Source of the DNA: Candidatus Helarchaeota archaeon
Lineage (GTDB): Archaea > Asgardarchaeota > Lokiarchaeia > Helarchaeales > RDOG01
Direction: 5' to 3'
NCBI GenBank assembly: GCA_019058315.1
Contig: JAHPZH010000002.1
Location: 817,625 to 877,809, forward strand
DNA length: 60,185 nucleotides
Under the pieces are notes generated by a model, which worked only from the letters and a program-made list of their open reading frames with translations, was not told the origin of the DNA and made no database searches. Of this stretch, positions 8,073 through 17,528 are shown one piece after another. The translations under genes were made by a program, and so were the position numbers. The stretch's first letter is position 1. Each line of letters opens with the position of its first letter.

Positions 8073-9455
8073 TTATTTACCCTTAAAAATCCTTAATATG
8101 GTGTCTGCATCATCGATATCTTCTTTAGATAATGATAATATTATCTCTTTTTCTTGTCTTGTGAACTCAAGTTCCTTAATATCTGGTTCAAGAATGATTT
8201 TTTCAATATTTGACCATTGATCTGATAAAAAGGTAAGTGTAAGGTCCTCTTTACGACTATTAAAATTGATTATGTGAATTAAATTATCGTCACCATAGAT
8301 AGTACCAATAATTCCAAAATCTTTCTTATTTAATGTAATTCCTGGGACTTTTTTCCCTTTATAATTCATAGGAACAGCTTCTGTAAATAATAAACGCCTT
8401 GGTTTATACCATTTTCCAAGTTGTTCTAATTGTTGAGCTGTTTCTGGGTATAATTCACCATTCATTTGTGCAGCCATTCCAAAACCAAATTTGCCCCCAT
8501 TAGCCATTACTATTGCTGCCATTCGAAATATTTCGTAAGGATCAGATCTAGGTAATGGAGCATCCCAAGCCTTTCCTGCTGGACCTACTAATTCCCATGG
8601 TTTTTTTAGTTTTCTGTATCTCTTCCCTTGTTGCCATGCTGTTTTGGAATCATGAGCTTCACCTGATAGATAATGGGCATATTTTAGTTTATAATCAATA
8701 CTTTGATTAAATGTAAGAATAATTTCAGGATATTTCTTTTCCATAAAATACATAACTATATGAGAGGACCTCTCTCTCATATTTGGAAAATGATACCAAT
8801 CCATCCATAAACCTGCTGTTTTATAATTTTCGATTAGTTCTACAAGCTGCTTTAACATATAAATTTCATATTTTAATGGATTGTATGTAAATTCGTTAAA
8901 ATAGACATCATCGAAAAATTCTTGTGTATATTGGATGTAATTTCTTTTAATACTAATATCAAACATAGTTTTAACAAATTTTGCTGTTTCGTAAGATTGT
9001 TTTGATATATATTCTTTATTTTTATGATGCATCGCAATGAAAGACGGTGTACAAGATCTTAGTGGTTGAATATCATCAAATTGGGAGTTATGATCAAAAA
9101 TGCTTGAATAATAAAACATTAGTGGAATCCTTGCTTTTTCGCTTTCTTCAGAAAGCAATTTAACGTAATCTACTGGAGTCTTCCAATTAGTATATTTTGT
9201 ATCCCAATAACAAATGCCATCATGCCATTTAGCTTCAAAGATGTGATAATCAACCCCAACTTTTTTTGAAAATTCGACCCATTTTTTCATTTTACAAAAA
9301 GGACCATTAAATTTAAAGTTTCCATCCTTATCTCTCATAGATGCGTTAAATTTATCGTAATTTCGATTCCATATCCAACCAGGTCTCGCTTCTATCTGAT
9401 ACATTATGGCAAGACCGGGTTTCTCCCACCAATCTTTATTATTTTTATTTGACAT
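8073..9455 (-). CDS. GH29-like alpha-L-fucosidase, cytoplasmic
   Basis: This 460-residue protein has no signal peptide. The region AKWHDGICYWDTKYTNW (residues 75-91) corresponds to the KHHDGF-W block of family GH29 fucosidases, followed by a VDYVK / FYYSS strand pair. Asp219 in TAGLWMDW sits where the GH29 nucleophile is found. The barrel (about 10-350) is followed by a beta-sandwich end, as usual. The first histidine of the KHHDG block is Trp77 here, so the sugar specificity may differ from fucose. It is followed by an MFS carrier gene, so imported oligosaccharide or glycoside breakdown inside the cell is likely. Confidence 0.75.
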   Translation of the reverse strand: MSNKNNKDWWEKPGLAIMYQIEARPGWIWNRNYDKFNASMRDKDGNFKFNGPFCKMKKWVEFSKKVGVDYHIFEAKWHDGICYWDTKYTNWKTPVDYVKLLSEESEKARIPLMFYYSSIFDHNSQFDDIQPLRSCTPSFIAMHHKNKEYISKQSYETAKFVKTMFDISIKRNYIQYTQEFFDDVYFNEFTYNPLKYEIYMLKQLVELIENYKTAGLWMDWYHFPNMRERSSHIVMYFMEKKYPEIILTFNQSIDYKLKYAHYLSGEAHDSKTAWQQGKRYRKLKKPWELVGPAGKAWDAPLPRSDPYEIFRMAAIVMANGGKFGFGMAAQMNGELYPETAQQLEQLGKWYKPRRLLFTEAVPMNYKGKKVPGITLNKKDFGIIGTIYGDDNLIHIINFNSRKEDLTLTFLSDQWSNIEKIILEPDIKELEFTRQEKEIILSLSKEDIDDADTILRIFKGK

Positions 9456-9569
9456 TTTTATTCGAATTTAATTTGTACAAATATTAAGATTAAGTTAGCT
9501 ATTTTTTATTATTGATAAGAAGGATTGATTCACTAATCTTTAATAGATTATAGTAATCTATATTTAGAT

Positions 9570-10397
9570 ATGAAAAATCAAAAAGGCTTTGATCGTGAAG
9601 CATATCCCGAGCTAAAAGAGTATTGGGAAAAATTTGAATCCACCGTTAAACCATATATCGAAATAAAAACTAAAATTAATGAAAATATGAGTTATTGGCA
9701 AAGTAAATTTGGGGGATATCCATACTGGCCTAAGAAAATCGAATTTCCAAAGGATTCAAAAGGAAATTACTTATACTTAGTCGCTCAATTGAATTTTGAA
9801 GAAATCCCTCAACTTAAGGGATTTCCCCAGAAAGGAATACTACAATGGTATGTATCACCAGATTTAGGTTTATACGGATTGGATGGTTATAAATTTAAAG
9901 ATACTATTACTCAAAACAATTGGCGAGTAGTTTATTTCCCAGATATCGAAAAAAAGGAAGAAAATCTAATTACTAATTTCTCATTCCTACCCAATCCTAA
10001 AGATTATACCACTTGGCCGCCGGTTTTAAAACCATGCTCTTTAAGTTTTAAAAAAGATTATGCTCCAATTGCATTATATGATTATCAATTTATTGAACTA
10101 TTTGGTGATCCATTCGATTTCTTTGGACAACTTGGTGAGGTTGGTGAAGAAGCTATGGATGCTTACAGTGTTGACTATTCTGCTAAAGGACATAAGATAG
10201 GAGGATATGCAGATTTTGCTCAAGTAGATCAAAGGGTTCCTGAGTGGGGATATAATACTTTACTCTTACAAATAGATAGTGAACCATCAAGAGACATCGA
10301 TTTTGGCTCAGCTGGGGTTGGACACCTTTTTATAAAAAAAGATGATTTGAAAAAGCTAGATTTCTCAAATGTTATGTATACTTGGGATTGTGGTTAA
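9570..10397 (+). CDS. DUF1963 / YwqG-like protein
   Basis: This 275-residue soluble protein carries the DUF1963 pattern: SKFGGYPYWP near residue 49, YLVAQLNFEEIPQLKGFP near 75, GILQWYVSPDLGLYG, and a late LLLQIDSE...FGSAGVGHLFI block. Family members occur in bacteria, some archaea and eukaryotes. Their function is undefined and none has an accepted reaction. The gene is divergent from the fucosidase operon and appears monocistronic. Transfer from bacteria is possible but cannot be tested here. Confidence 0.85.
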   Translation: MKNQKGFDREAYPELKEYWEKFESTVKPYIEIKTKINENMSYWQSKFGGYPYWPKKIEFPKDSKGNYLYLVAQLNFEEIPQLKGFPQKGILQWYVSPDLGLYGLDGYKFKDTITQNNWRVVYFPDIEKKEENLITNFSFLPNPKDYTTWPPVLKPCSLSFKKDYAPIALYDYQFIELFGDPFDFFGQLGEVGEEAMDAYSVDYSAKGHKIGGYADFAQVDQRVPEWGYNTLLLQIDSEPSRDIDFGSAGVGHLFIKKDDLKKLDFSNVMYTWDCG

Positions 10398-10490
10398 AGA
10401 ATAAATTTTTAAAAAAGGAAAAATTTTAATAATTACAATAAAATTTTTAGTGAAATAATTAGTGATTAAAAACTGGGACTTGGATTATAA

Positions 10491-10907
10491 ATGGCAACAC
10501 CCGAGCAAATTTTATCTGTTGTTTTAATTAGTTTAGTAATTTCGTTTTTCGTTCTAATATTTTTAATATTTTTTAATCTTAAACAGGTTAGAAAATTATA
10601 TTCCTTACGAGCCGAAGATAAGATATGGGATCCATGGGGTTCGCTTTCTTTTGGGCTCAGCATCTTTTTAATTGGATTTTCAGGTTTATTATTAGGAATG
10701 TTTTTCTATTTAAGCTCCACTCATCCTGAAATTCTAGGTCTCGGATTTTCACCTTTAACTTATTTTCAAAATCCAATTCCCAGTTTAATGCTTTTGATCT
10801 ATATAATAATTGGGATGGGAGTTTCCATTTTTGGAGTCTCTTTAAGTATTTACGGAATGGACCGATTTATTAATAATGTTGAAAAGATAAGAGGAGAAAA
10901 AAAATAA
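10491..10907 (+). CDS. Three-helix membrane protein, copy 1
   Basis: This 138-residue protein has hydrophobic segments at about 8-29, 50-72 and 94-117. Between helices 1 and 2 is a charged loop ending DKIWDPWGSLSFG, and the C-terminus is basic. The next gene encodes a protein of the same plan (helix, DTWYPWKFCTFG, two helices), so they are diverged tandem duplicates. Stop and start overlap as TAATG, implying translational coupling. Family not recognised; a hetero-oligomeric membrane complex is plausible. Confidence 0.65.
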   Translation: MATPEQILSVVLISLVISFFVLIFLIFFNLKQVRKLYSLRAEDKIWDPWGSLSFGLSIFLIGFSGLLLGMFFYLSSTHPEILGLGFSPLTYFQNPIPSLMLLIYIIIGMGVSIFGVSLSIYGMDRFINNVEKIRGEKK

Positions 10908-11293
10908 TGGTAGCACTTCCAATTTTAATGTATATAGCAATTATATTAATCTTTCCAACCTTTGTAGGAGCATCCTTTTTTATTTTTTATCAATATGAAT
11001 TATATAAACTTACACATTATTCTGATACTTGGTATCCTTGGAAATTTTGTACATTCGGTATTTTCGGATTTGAAATAGGTATAGGTATATTAGGTGTTAG
11101 TTTATTCGGAGGTTTTTTCTTTTTATATCCTGATATTCTTAATGTTGAAGCTGCATACATTCCTCTCTTTTTGCTTATATATGGATTTTTAATTTGCTCT
11201 GCTGCAGGAGTTTCTTGGGCAGCTTTTAGCCTAAGAAAATATTGGATAAATGTAAAAGAATTAGCAATTAAAAGCAAAGGTGGCAGTCTATAA
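10907..11293 (+). CDS. Three-helix membrane protein, copy 2
   Basis: This 128-residue protein overlaps the previous stop by one base. It has three hydrophobic segments (about 5-27, 45-70, 78-102), the D-W-PW loop shared with its neighbour, and a basic C-terminal tail. It has no signal peptide other than the first helix and no catalytic motif. Function unknown. Confidence 0.65.
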   Translation: MVALPILMYIAIILIFPTFVGASFFIFYQYELYKLTHYSDTWYPWKFCTFGIFGFEIGIGILGVSLFGGFFFLYPDILNVEAAYIPLFLLIYGFLICSAAGVSWAAFSLRKYWINVKELAIKSKGGSL

Positions 11294-11399
11294 TAAACCA
11301 AATTTTTTAAATGTAATTTCTTTTCTTTTTTCGATTAATTTTCTAATTAAAAAATATACATATAAATCCATAAATGGAATTAGTTAATGTGTTGTTTTT

Positions 11400-12221
11400 A
11401 TGTCATCTAGTTCAAATAAAGGTATTTTAAAAATAATAAATAATATTAAAAGCAAAACCTTACCCCAAGATAAATTAATCGAAAGTATTAAAGAAATTGG
11501 CAAAATAGGAAATAAATTTTTAGCGGATGATCTAATTCCATTACTAGATGAATTTGATGATGAGGATATTTTATTTCAAATTAGAGAAACATTAGCGAAA
11601 TTAAGAATAACTCCCGGTTTCTTGAATGATACAGGTCTTGAGAAGGAGGATGAGGGAAATATTGCCGAAGCTATTAGAAAATATGAGTTATGTATAAAAT
11701 TAGATCCCAATTATTATTATGCTTGGTATAATATGGCTCGAATGTATGGGGACAAAAAGAAGAATTTTCAAAGAGCAATAGAGTTATATAAAAAAACTCT
11801 TTCAATAAATACAACTTATGGACCAGGATGGAATGGTCTGGGAAATGTTTATTTTGATCTAAAGCAATACAGCCTTGCAAGACAAGCATATGAAAGAGCA
11901 ATTCAATGTGTAGATTATAAAGGTAAGAATTATCCTTATTATAACTCAGGACTTGTCTATGAAAAGTTGGGTAACTTGAGGAAAGCCTTAGAGTATTATT
12001 TAAAGTCGGTAGAATTTAAACAAGATTATTCTCGTGCTAGTTATAACGCAGGAAGACTTTATAGAGATTTAGGAGAAAGCCAAAAAGCCTATGAATATTT
12101 TGGAACTGCTTTGAAATACGATCAATCATATGAGAAGACGATAAGAGAATTAGGCGTTATTGTAGAGGAAGTTATGACAATATATCTATTGAAAAAATTA
12201 GATGAATTTGAATTGGAGTAA
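11400..12221 (+). CDS. TPR protein with HEAT-like N-terminus, copy 1
   Basis: This 273-residue protein has residues 1-75 forming helices with the run FLADDLIPLLDEFDDEDI, which resembles a HEAT or armadillo pair. About five tetratricopeptide repeats follow (about 78-260), for example AIRKYELCIKLDPNYYYAWYN and ALEYYLKSVEFKQDYSRASYN. There is no membrane segment. The next gene is a full-length paralog. TPR proteins scaffold protein complexes; the partner is unknown. The AAA ATPase gene converges from the other side of the pair. Confidence 0.85.
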   Translation: MSSSSNKGILKIINNIKSKTLPQDKLIESIKEIGKIGNKFLADDLIPLLDEFDDEDILFQIRETLAKLRITPGFLNDTGLEKEDEGNIAEAIRKYELCIKLDPNYYYAWYNMARMYGDKKKNFQRAIELYKKTLSINTTYGPGWNGLGNVYFDLKQYSLARQAYERAIQCVDYKGKNYPYYNSGLVYEKLGNLRKALEYYLKSVEFKQDYSRASYNAGRLYRDLGESQKAYEYFGTALKYDQSYEKTIRELGVIVEEVMTIYLLKKLDEFELE

Positions 12222-12272
12222 AATTGGTAGTTTTATCAGGATTAGAACTAATTATTTTTATATGATGATATT

Positions 12273-13166
12273 ATGTCTCAAGCTACAAAAAAAAGGATTT
12301 CAAAACTCATCGAAGATATTAAAAGTAAAACCCTAACGCACGAGAAATTAATGGAAGCTATTTTAGAGATTGGGGAAAAAGGAAATAAGTCTTTTGCAGA
12401 CGATTTAATTCCATTATTAGACGAGATTGAAGAAAAAGATATAAAATTCCAACTTAAAAATTCAATTTTAAAATTAGGTATAACCGCACAGTATATGAAC
12501 CAGGAGGGTATTAGAAAAGAAGATGAAAATGATTTAGATGGTGCAATTCGAAAATATGAATTATGCGTGAAACTCGACCCAAAACACAAATGGGCATGGT
12601 ATAACCTGGCGAGAATGTATGATAAACACAAAAATAATTTGGAAAAAGCAATTGAATTTTATAAAGAAGCAGTTGCAGTTGATAAGAATTATGGGGATGG
12701 ATGGAATAATATGGGCAATATATATTTAGATCTAAATCAACTTAGCCTTGCAAAACAAGCATATGAAAAGGCAATTCAAAGTAAAGGTTATGATTTTAAA
12801 TATTATCCCTATTATAATATAGGTTTAGTATATAATCGGGTTAATAATCCGAAAAAAGCATTAGAATATTTTTTAAAAGCGATAGAAATAAAATCAGATT
12901 ATGCCAGAGCTCTATATCATACTGGAAAAACATATAGAATGTTAGAGGAACACGAAAAAGCATCCGAATACTTCGCACGTGCACTAGAACATGATAAAAA
13001 ACTTGAAAAGAGTATGAGAGAGCTTGGAGTAGTTATGGAAGAGGTCATAACGAAACAAATTTTAAGAAAGTTAAATAAATTCGAACCTGATCAGGATAAG
13101 AAAAGTATAGAAATAAAAGAAAAACCAGTTGAAACCCATGATACTAGAAAGCATGGGGTAAGATAA
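12273..13166 (+). CDS. TPR protein with HEAT-like N-terminus, copy 2
   Basis: This 297-residue protein is paralogous along its whole length to the preceding one (about half the residues identical). It shares FADDLIPLLDE at the N-terminus and the same TPR register, and ends with a longer charged tail after residue 270. The tail (KSIEIKEKPVETHD) looks disordered and may mark divergence of partner. It ends 21 bases before the convergent AAA gene. Confidence 0.85.
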   Translation: MSQATKKRISKLIEDIKSKTLTHEKLMEAILEIGEKGNKSFADDLIPLLDEIEEKDIKFQLKNSILKLGITAQYMNQEGIRKEDENDLDGAIRKYELCVKLDPKHKWAWYNLARMYDKHKNNLEKAIEFYKEAVAVDKNYGDGWNNMGNIYLDLNQLSLAKQAYEKAIQSKGYDFKYYPYYNIGLVYNRVNNPKKALEYFLKAIEIKSDYARALYHTGKTYRMLEEHEKASEYFARALEHDKKLEKSMRELGVVMEEVITKQILRKLNKFEPDQDKKSIEIKEKPVETHDTRKHGVR

Positions 13167-13187
13167 AAATTCTAAAAATAAAAAAAA

Positions 13188-15821
13188 TTATGAATATGGG
13201 GATAAATCATCTTTAATAGCTTTGGAAGGTAATTGCTGAATACCAATTATTTTTACTTGCCGACTAAATTCTTCTAAATATTTTTGAGATAGTGAAGGTT
13301 TAATATTTTTTATATGATTTATTAAATCTTCATTTTGAATTAATATTTTAGGATCTTTCGCTAATTTCCTTTGCATTGCATCTTGAGCTGCTCCTCTAAA
13401 TACTTTCATGATATCAGCACCCACAAAGAATTTCGACATTTTACTTAATTGATCATAATCTAATTTCTTTTCTATGGGAAAGTTGGAGGCTAATTTTTGA
13501 AAAATTTCGACTCGTTCTTCATGAGTTGGTGGGGGTACGGGTATAATGTATTCAAATGATGAAAGAAGAATATCTCCTATTTTAGAAAGATCTGAAGTTT
13601 CGCATATTAAGATAACCGCAGCTTCTTTTTTGATTTTTTCAAATTCATTAGTAATAAATACGGCAACTTCTCTTGGAATAAGCTCAAGATTTTGAATTAC
13701 AATTATACTTGGAGCTACTCTTTCTGCATCGTGTAATAATTCATGAAAATTCTTCCTACTGTCTCTACTGGAAAACCAATTTGTTAATTCAATTGCGCTA
13801 AAAATGAAATAGTTTGCATTAGATTCTTTCAATAAAGCTTTGTAGAGTAAACTTTTTCCAGTTCCAGGAGGTCCAAATAAGATTATACCTTTTTTTGCAG
13901 GCAATCCATATTCATGTACTTCTTTAGGATGAACTAATGACATTAACAAAGTATTTTTAAAGAATTCTTTAATAGCTCCTAAACCCCCGATATCATCAAA
14001 CGAAATTTTTTCAATTCTTTTAATCTGTGTGACGACTCCCCGTCGTTCAAATCGTTCCCTCATTTCTTGAAATGATTTAATATCATCTTCGGTTAAATCA
14101 GGTTTAATATTTTCTAAATGAGTCAAAATATCTTTCATACTTATTTTTGTAAATTTATTTGTCTTCATAGCTTCTATAGCGACTGCTCTTTGTGCTGATT
14201 CACAGATATATTCTATTTCAGCACCTGTATAACCTTTTGTTTTTCTCGCCAACTCTTCATAATCAATATCCTTTGTGATAGGCAAATCTTTTAAATGAAC
14301 AGCAAATATTTCTTTTCTAGCATGTTCATCAGGAGGAGGTATTGCTATTCTTTCATCAAGTCTTCCCGGTCTTAAGAAAGCTGGATCGATATCTTCAGGT
14401 CGGTTTGTAGCACCTATTACGAGGACCTGATCATCTTCATTTAATTCTGAAATTTCACTTAATAGAGTTGATATTAGGGTAACTAAATATGGATGATCTG
14501 TTGTTCGGCTTCTTTCAAATGCCAAACCATCAAGTTCATCAAAAAATAAAATGGAGGGAGCATTCATCTTTGCTAAATTAAATACATTTCTTACGTTCTG
14601 TTCAGATTCACCAAGCCATTTTGAGAGTATTTCTGGAGCTGATACGTATTGAAAATTTGAATCGGTTGTTGCTGCCAATATCTTCGCAATGTATGTTTTT
14701 CCACATCCTGGAGGGCCAAATAACAAGATGCCTTTTGGTGCTTTTAAATTATATTTGGAAGCCATAGCATTTCCTTTAACGATATTTTCAATATTCTGTA
14801 ATTGTTCTTTAACAGATTCATATCCTCCTAAATCATTCCACGTTAATTTTCTCTCTTGCGATCCTTTATCTAAAGCTCCAAATTTTCTTGCAGTATTTTC
14901 AAATTTTGTTAGAATTGAAGTAGTTATTGATGGATTTATATTCTTTAATGCCTTGTTGAAGTCCTCCATGGTTACTTCAGCTTTAGCTTTCCATGATCTT
15001 TTAATCCAATCAAGCTCAACATTTTGAACCAATCTATTCAAATCATAAATGCTATAATGTTTCGTTTTTTCTGCCAATTCATCAAAATTAATATCCTTTG
15101 AAAGAGGTTTTTCTTTTAATAAATCTTTTAAGATGAGTTTTCTTGCTTCCGTATCTGGAGGATTGACATAAATTACTTCGGAAATATATTCTTGTTTCAA
15201 TAACATGGGTGAAATTAGATCGGGATTATCAGAAATTCCAATTAATACAACTGGTTTATTAGAATTTTTGATACTATTAATTGCATCCATAAGTGAGATC
15301 ATGGGATCTTGCATTCTAAAAACAGATGTAAAAATATCTCGCTGATCTGCAGCTGGAGCTACTATATCAATTTCTTCCACCATAAAAATTGTAGGCTCTA
15401 CACACTCTACTATTTGCGAACTTATAGATTCTACGTTACGTGGATTTAGCTGTATCAATTTAGCCTTGCTTTCTTCTGCGAGAATCTGAACCAATTTTGA
15501 TTTTCCACACCCATCAGGACCGAATAAAATAATTACGGGAAGAGCAGTTACCTTTTTTTCTGGAAATAAAAATGGAATTTGAATAGTTTCTATTAATTTC
15601 ATCTTAATATGATCTAACCCCACTATTTCTTTCCATTTTCCTTTAAATTGTAATTTATTAGGATCCAATATATAATCACACTCATCATAATTACTTTTTA
15701 AGCATAAAGATTCACAAAAATCAGTTTCTAATGCATTTTCCGTTACGCCACATTTAAAAAAAGCTTCTCCAAAGTGAGTTTCTTCAATTAAATTTGGACA
15801 TTTTTTCAAAATATAAACCAC
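13188..15821 (-). CDS. Cdc48-related ATPase with three AAA modules
   Basis: This 877-residue protein has three AAA+ modules where Cdc48/VCP has two. Module 1 has Walker A GPDGCGKS at 101-108 and a Walker B reading IFMVEE, with Glu149 in place of Asp. Module 2 is canonical: GPPGCGKT 369-376, ILFFDE with Asp428-Glu429, and arginine fingers Arg484 and Arg487 in FLRPGRLDERI. Module 3 has GPPGTGKS 640-647, but its Walker B reads IIVIQN (Gln710-Asn711), so it should bind but hardly hydrolyse ATP. The N-terminal 50 residues hold five cysteines (8, 24, 35, 39, 47), possibly a metal site instead of the Cdc48 N-domain. It lies downstream of the lysine-tailed protein gene with 35 bases between. A role in protein unfolding or remodelling is inferred. 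Confidence 0.88.
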   Translation of the reverse strand: MVYILKKCPNLIEETHFGEAFFKCGVTENALETDFCESLCLKSNYDECDYILDPNKLQFKGKWKEIVGLDHIKMKLIETIQIPFLFPEKKVTALPVIILFGPDGCGKSKLVQILAEESKAKLIQLNPRNVESISSQIVECVEPTIFMVEEIDIVAPAADQRDIFTSVFRMQDPMISLMDAINSIKNSNKPVVLIGISDNPDLISPMLLKQEYISEVIYVNPPDTEARKLILKDLLKEKPLSKDINFDELAEKTKHYSIYDLNRLVQNVELDWIKRSWKAKAEVTMEDFNKALKNINPSITTSILTKFENTARKFGALDKGSQERKLTWNDLGGYESVKEQLQNIENIVKGNAMASKYNLKAPKGILLFGPPGCGKTYIAKILAATTDSNFQYVSAPEILSKWLGESEQNVRNVFNLAKMNAPSILFFDELDGLAFERSRTTDHPYLVTLISTLLSEISELNEDDQVLVIGATNRPEDIDPAFLRPGRLDERIAIPPPDEHARKEIFAVHLKDLPITKDIDYEELARKTKGYTGAEIEYICESAQRAVAIEAMKTNKFTKISMKDILTHLENIKPDLTEDDIKSFQEMRERFERRGVVTQIKRIEKISFDDIGGLGAIKEFFKNTLLMSLVHPKEVHEYGLPAKKGIILFGPPGTGKSLLYKALLKESNANYFIFSAIELTNWFSSRDSRKNFHELLHDAERVAPSIIVIQNLELIPREVAVFITNEFEKIKKEAAVILICETSDLSKIGDILLSSFEYIIPVPPPTHEERVEIFQKLASNFPIEKKLDYDQLSKMSKFFVGADIMKVFRGAAQDAMQRKLAKDPKILIQNEDLINHIKNIKPSLSQKYLEEFSRQVKIIGIQQLPSKAIKDDLSPYS

Positions 15822-15856
15822 CTTAATAATAGAAGTTCTAACATGTAATTTCTAAA

Positions 15857-16672
15857 TTATTTCTTTTTTCTCTTACTTTTTTTTCCCTTCTTTTTTGCTT
15901 TTGTATTCTTTTTAGATTTTTTGAGTTTGGGAGTTTTTCCTTGTAAATTTTTTAATATTCCATCTACTTTAGCTTGGTCTTTTTCAAATCCCAATTCCTT
16001 ATAAATTTGTTTAGATTTAAGCACACAACTCTTTGCCATGGTTTTGTCTTTTTTTTCAAAGAAATATGAACCAAGCTTCATGAAGAATAAAGCATGATTT
16101 GGATTGCATTTTTTATCTTTTAAAAAATTTAAATAAGATCCTGTAAGAAAAATTAAGATATCTAATTCAATCTCTTTATCTTGATATTTTTCTATGAGTT
16201 CGCTCATAAATTTTTCAATATAGTCATTTAAAAATTCTTTATTTCCTATAAAATTTTCATAAGAATCAAAAAGTTCGGAAATTTCATCTTTAATTTCTTT
16301 ATATTTTCCTTCCTCTAATAATCCATTGATTTTATGGGTTAGTTTTTGTAATGGGCTAGTTTTTTCTTCCATTTTTTCAATTAATTTTTCCTTTAAATTA
16401 TTTGAAATCAAAGTTCCAGGATATCTTTCAACTAATTGTTTAAAGAGAACGTTGGAAATAATTCCTTTTGAAAGAAAATCCAATTTAGCTTCACTTTTTA
16501 AACTGAATATTTCTGTTGCCCAATTAGTTAAAAAATTGTATATCTCTTCAGGTTCCATGCTTTTATACGCTGCTTTCCACTCGTCTATAAAGAAAGATTT
16601 AGTCTCTATAAGGTCCTCTATCTCCTTTTCAAATCCGGACTTCATTCCAACACTTTTTTCTTCTTCCAACAT
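15857..16672 (-). CDS. Helical protein with lysine-rich tail, AAA gene partner
   Basis: This 271-residue protein is almost entirely predicted helix. The middle and end (about 130-240) resemble TPR-like hairpins (ALFFMKLGSYFFEKKDKTMAKSC). The last 25 residues are nearly all Lys, Arg and Ser. It starts with ATG at 16672 and precedes the triple-AAA gene in one apparent operon, so it may be an adaptor or substrate-delivery subunit. The basic tail could bind nucleic acid, ribosomes or acidic membranes. No family recognised. Confidence 0.7.
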   Translation of the reverse strand: MLEEEKSVGMKSGFEKEIEDLIETKSFFIDEWKAAYKSMEPEEIYNFLTNWATEIFSLKSEAKLDFLSKGIISNVLFKQLVERYPGTLISNNLKEKLIEKMEEKTSPLQKLTHKINGLLEEGKYKEIKDEISELFDSYENFIGNKEFLNDYIEKFMSELIEKYQDKEIELDILIFLTGSYLNFLKDKKCNPNHALFFMKLGSYFFEKKDKTMAKSCVLKSKQIYKELGFEKDQAKVDGILKNLQGKTPKLKKSKKNTKAKKKGKKSKRKKK

Positions 16673-16838
16673 TTCAAGAACCGTGTAATTTTAACCTCTT
16701 TATTAAATTTAAAGTCATAATTTGCTTCTTAATTTTTCTGTTAATTCTTAATTGTATTTTATTTATGTTATTTGATAAACATTATAATTAATTGCATCTT
16801 TAAAAAATAATTAATAATATCTTTATAACGGTTTTACA

Positions 16839-17528
16839 ATGGAAGAACTTTTAGGTCTATATTCTATTTTAAAGGCACGAACTCGTTTTTTTTCTGATGG
16901 TTATAATTTAGAAATATCTCAAAATCAAAATAATAAATATGAATTTATGCTAGAATTTACTTCAAGTGGTCAATTTGGTAGTACTGGCTATATTTGGCAA
17001 GGAAAGTGTACATTAGACGAAAAAGAATTAATTTTAAAAGTTGAAAAAAAAACTGATTGGAGAGATTTGGCCGTATCCGATGGAAGAGAAGAGGATATTT
17101 CTGATTCTTCTGAGACTTTTAAAGCAGATATTATTCATACAGAAAAGAATATTGAAATTAAAATTTATAAAGAAGAAAAAAAAATACTATTAAGTAACTT
17201 AAAGGGTCTTAATAAAGACGAACTCTATTCGGTCACTTATTGGATAATTGATTCGGTCCTAAAAAAATTTCAATTGGGTAGAAGCATGAGTATCCATGAT
17301 AAAGTACCTCATTGGTCAATAAATGCTCTTCTCATAAAAGATATCACCCCTGTAATATATGAAGGAAATGAAGCTACAGAAATTTTAGCTGAATTCGACT
17401 TATACACAGAAAAAGAACAAAAAAAAGTAAATACTGAGGAATTAAAAAAAGAACATTATAGAGTCAAGGGGATTTTTAATAAAAGATATAAGATTTTAAA
17501 ATTTGATATTATTGAGGGAGAAAAATAA
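16839..17528 (+). CDS. Orphan protein, beta-rich
   Basis: This 229-residue soluble protein is rich in alternating strands in residues 15-125, with an alpha segment near 140-155 and another strand set after 165. It has no cysteine-based site, signal or membrane helix. Its stop overlaps the start of the next gene as TAATG, which indicates coupled translation of a two-gene operon. Family not recognised. Confidence 0.65.
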   Translation: MEELLGLYSILKARTRFFSDGYNLEISQNQNNKYEFMLEFTSSGQFGSTGYIWQGKCTLDEKELILKVEKKTDWRDLAVSDGREEDISDSSETFKADIIHTEKNIEIKIYKEEKKILLSNLKGLNKDELYSVTYWIIDSVLKKFQLGRSMSIHDKVPHWSINALLIKDITPVIYEGNEATEILAEFDLYTEKEQKKVNTEELKKEHYRVKGIFNKRYKILKFDIIEGEK

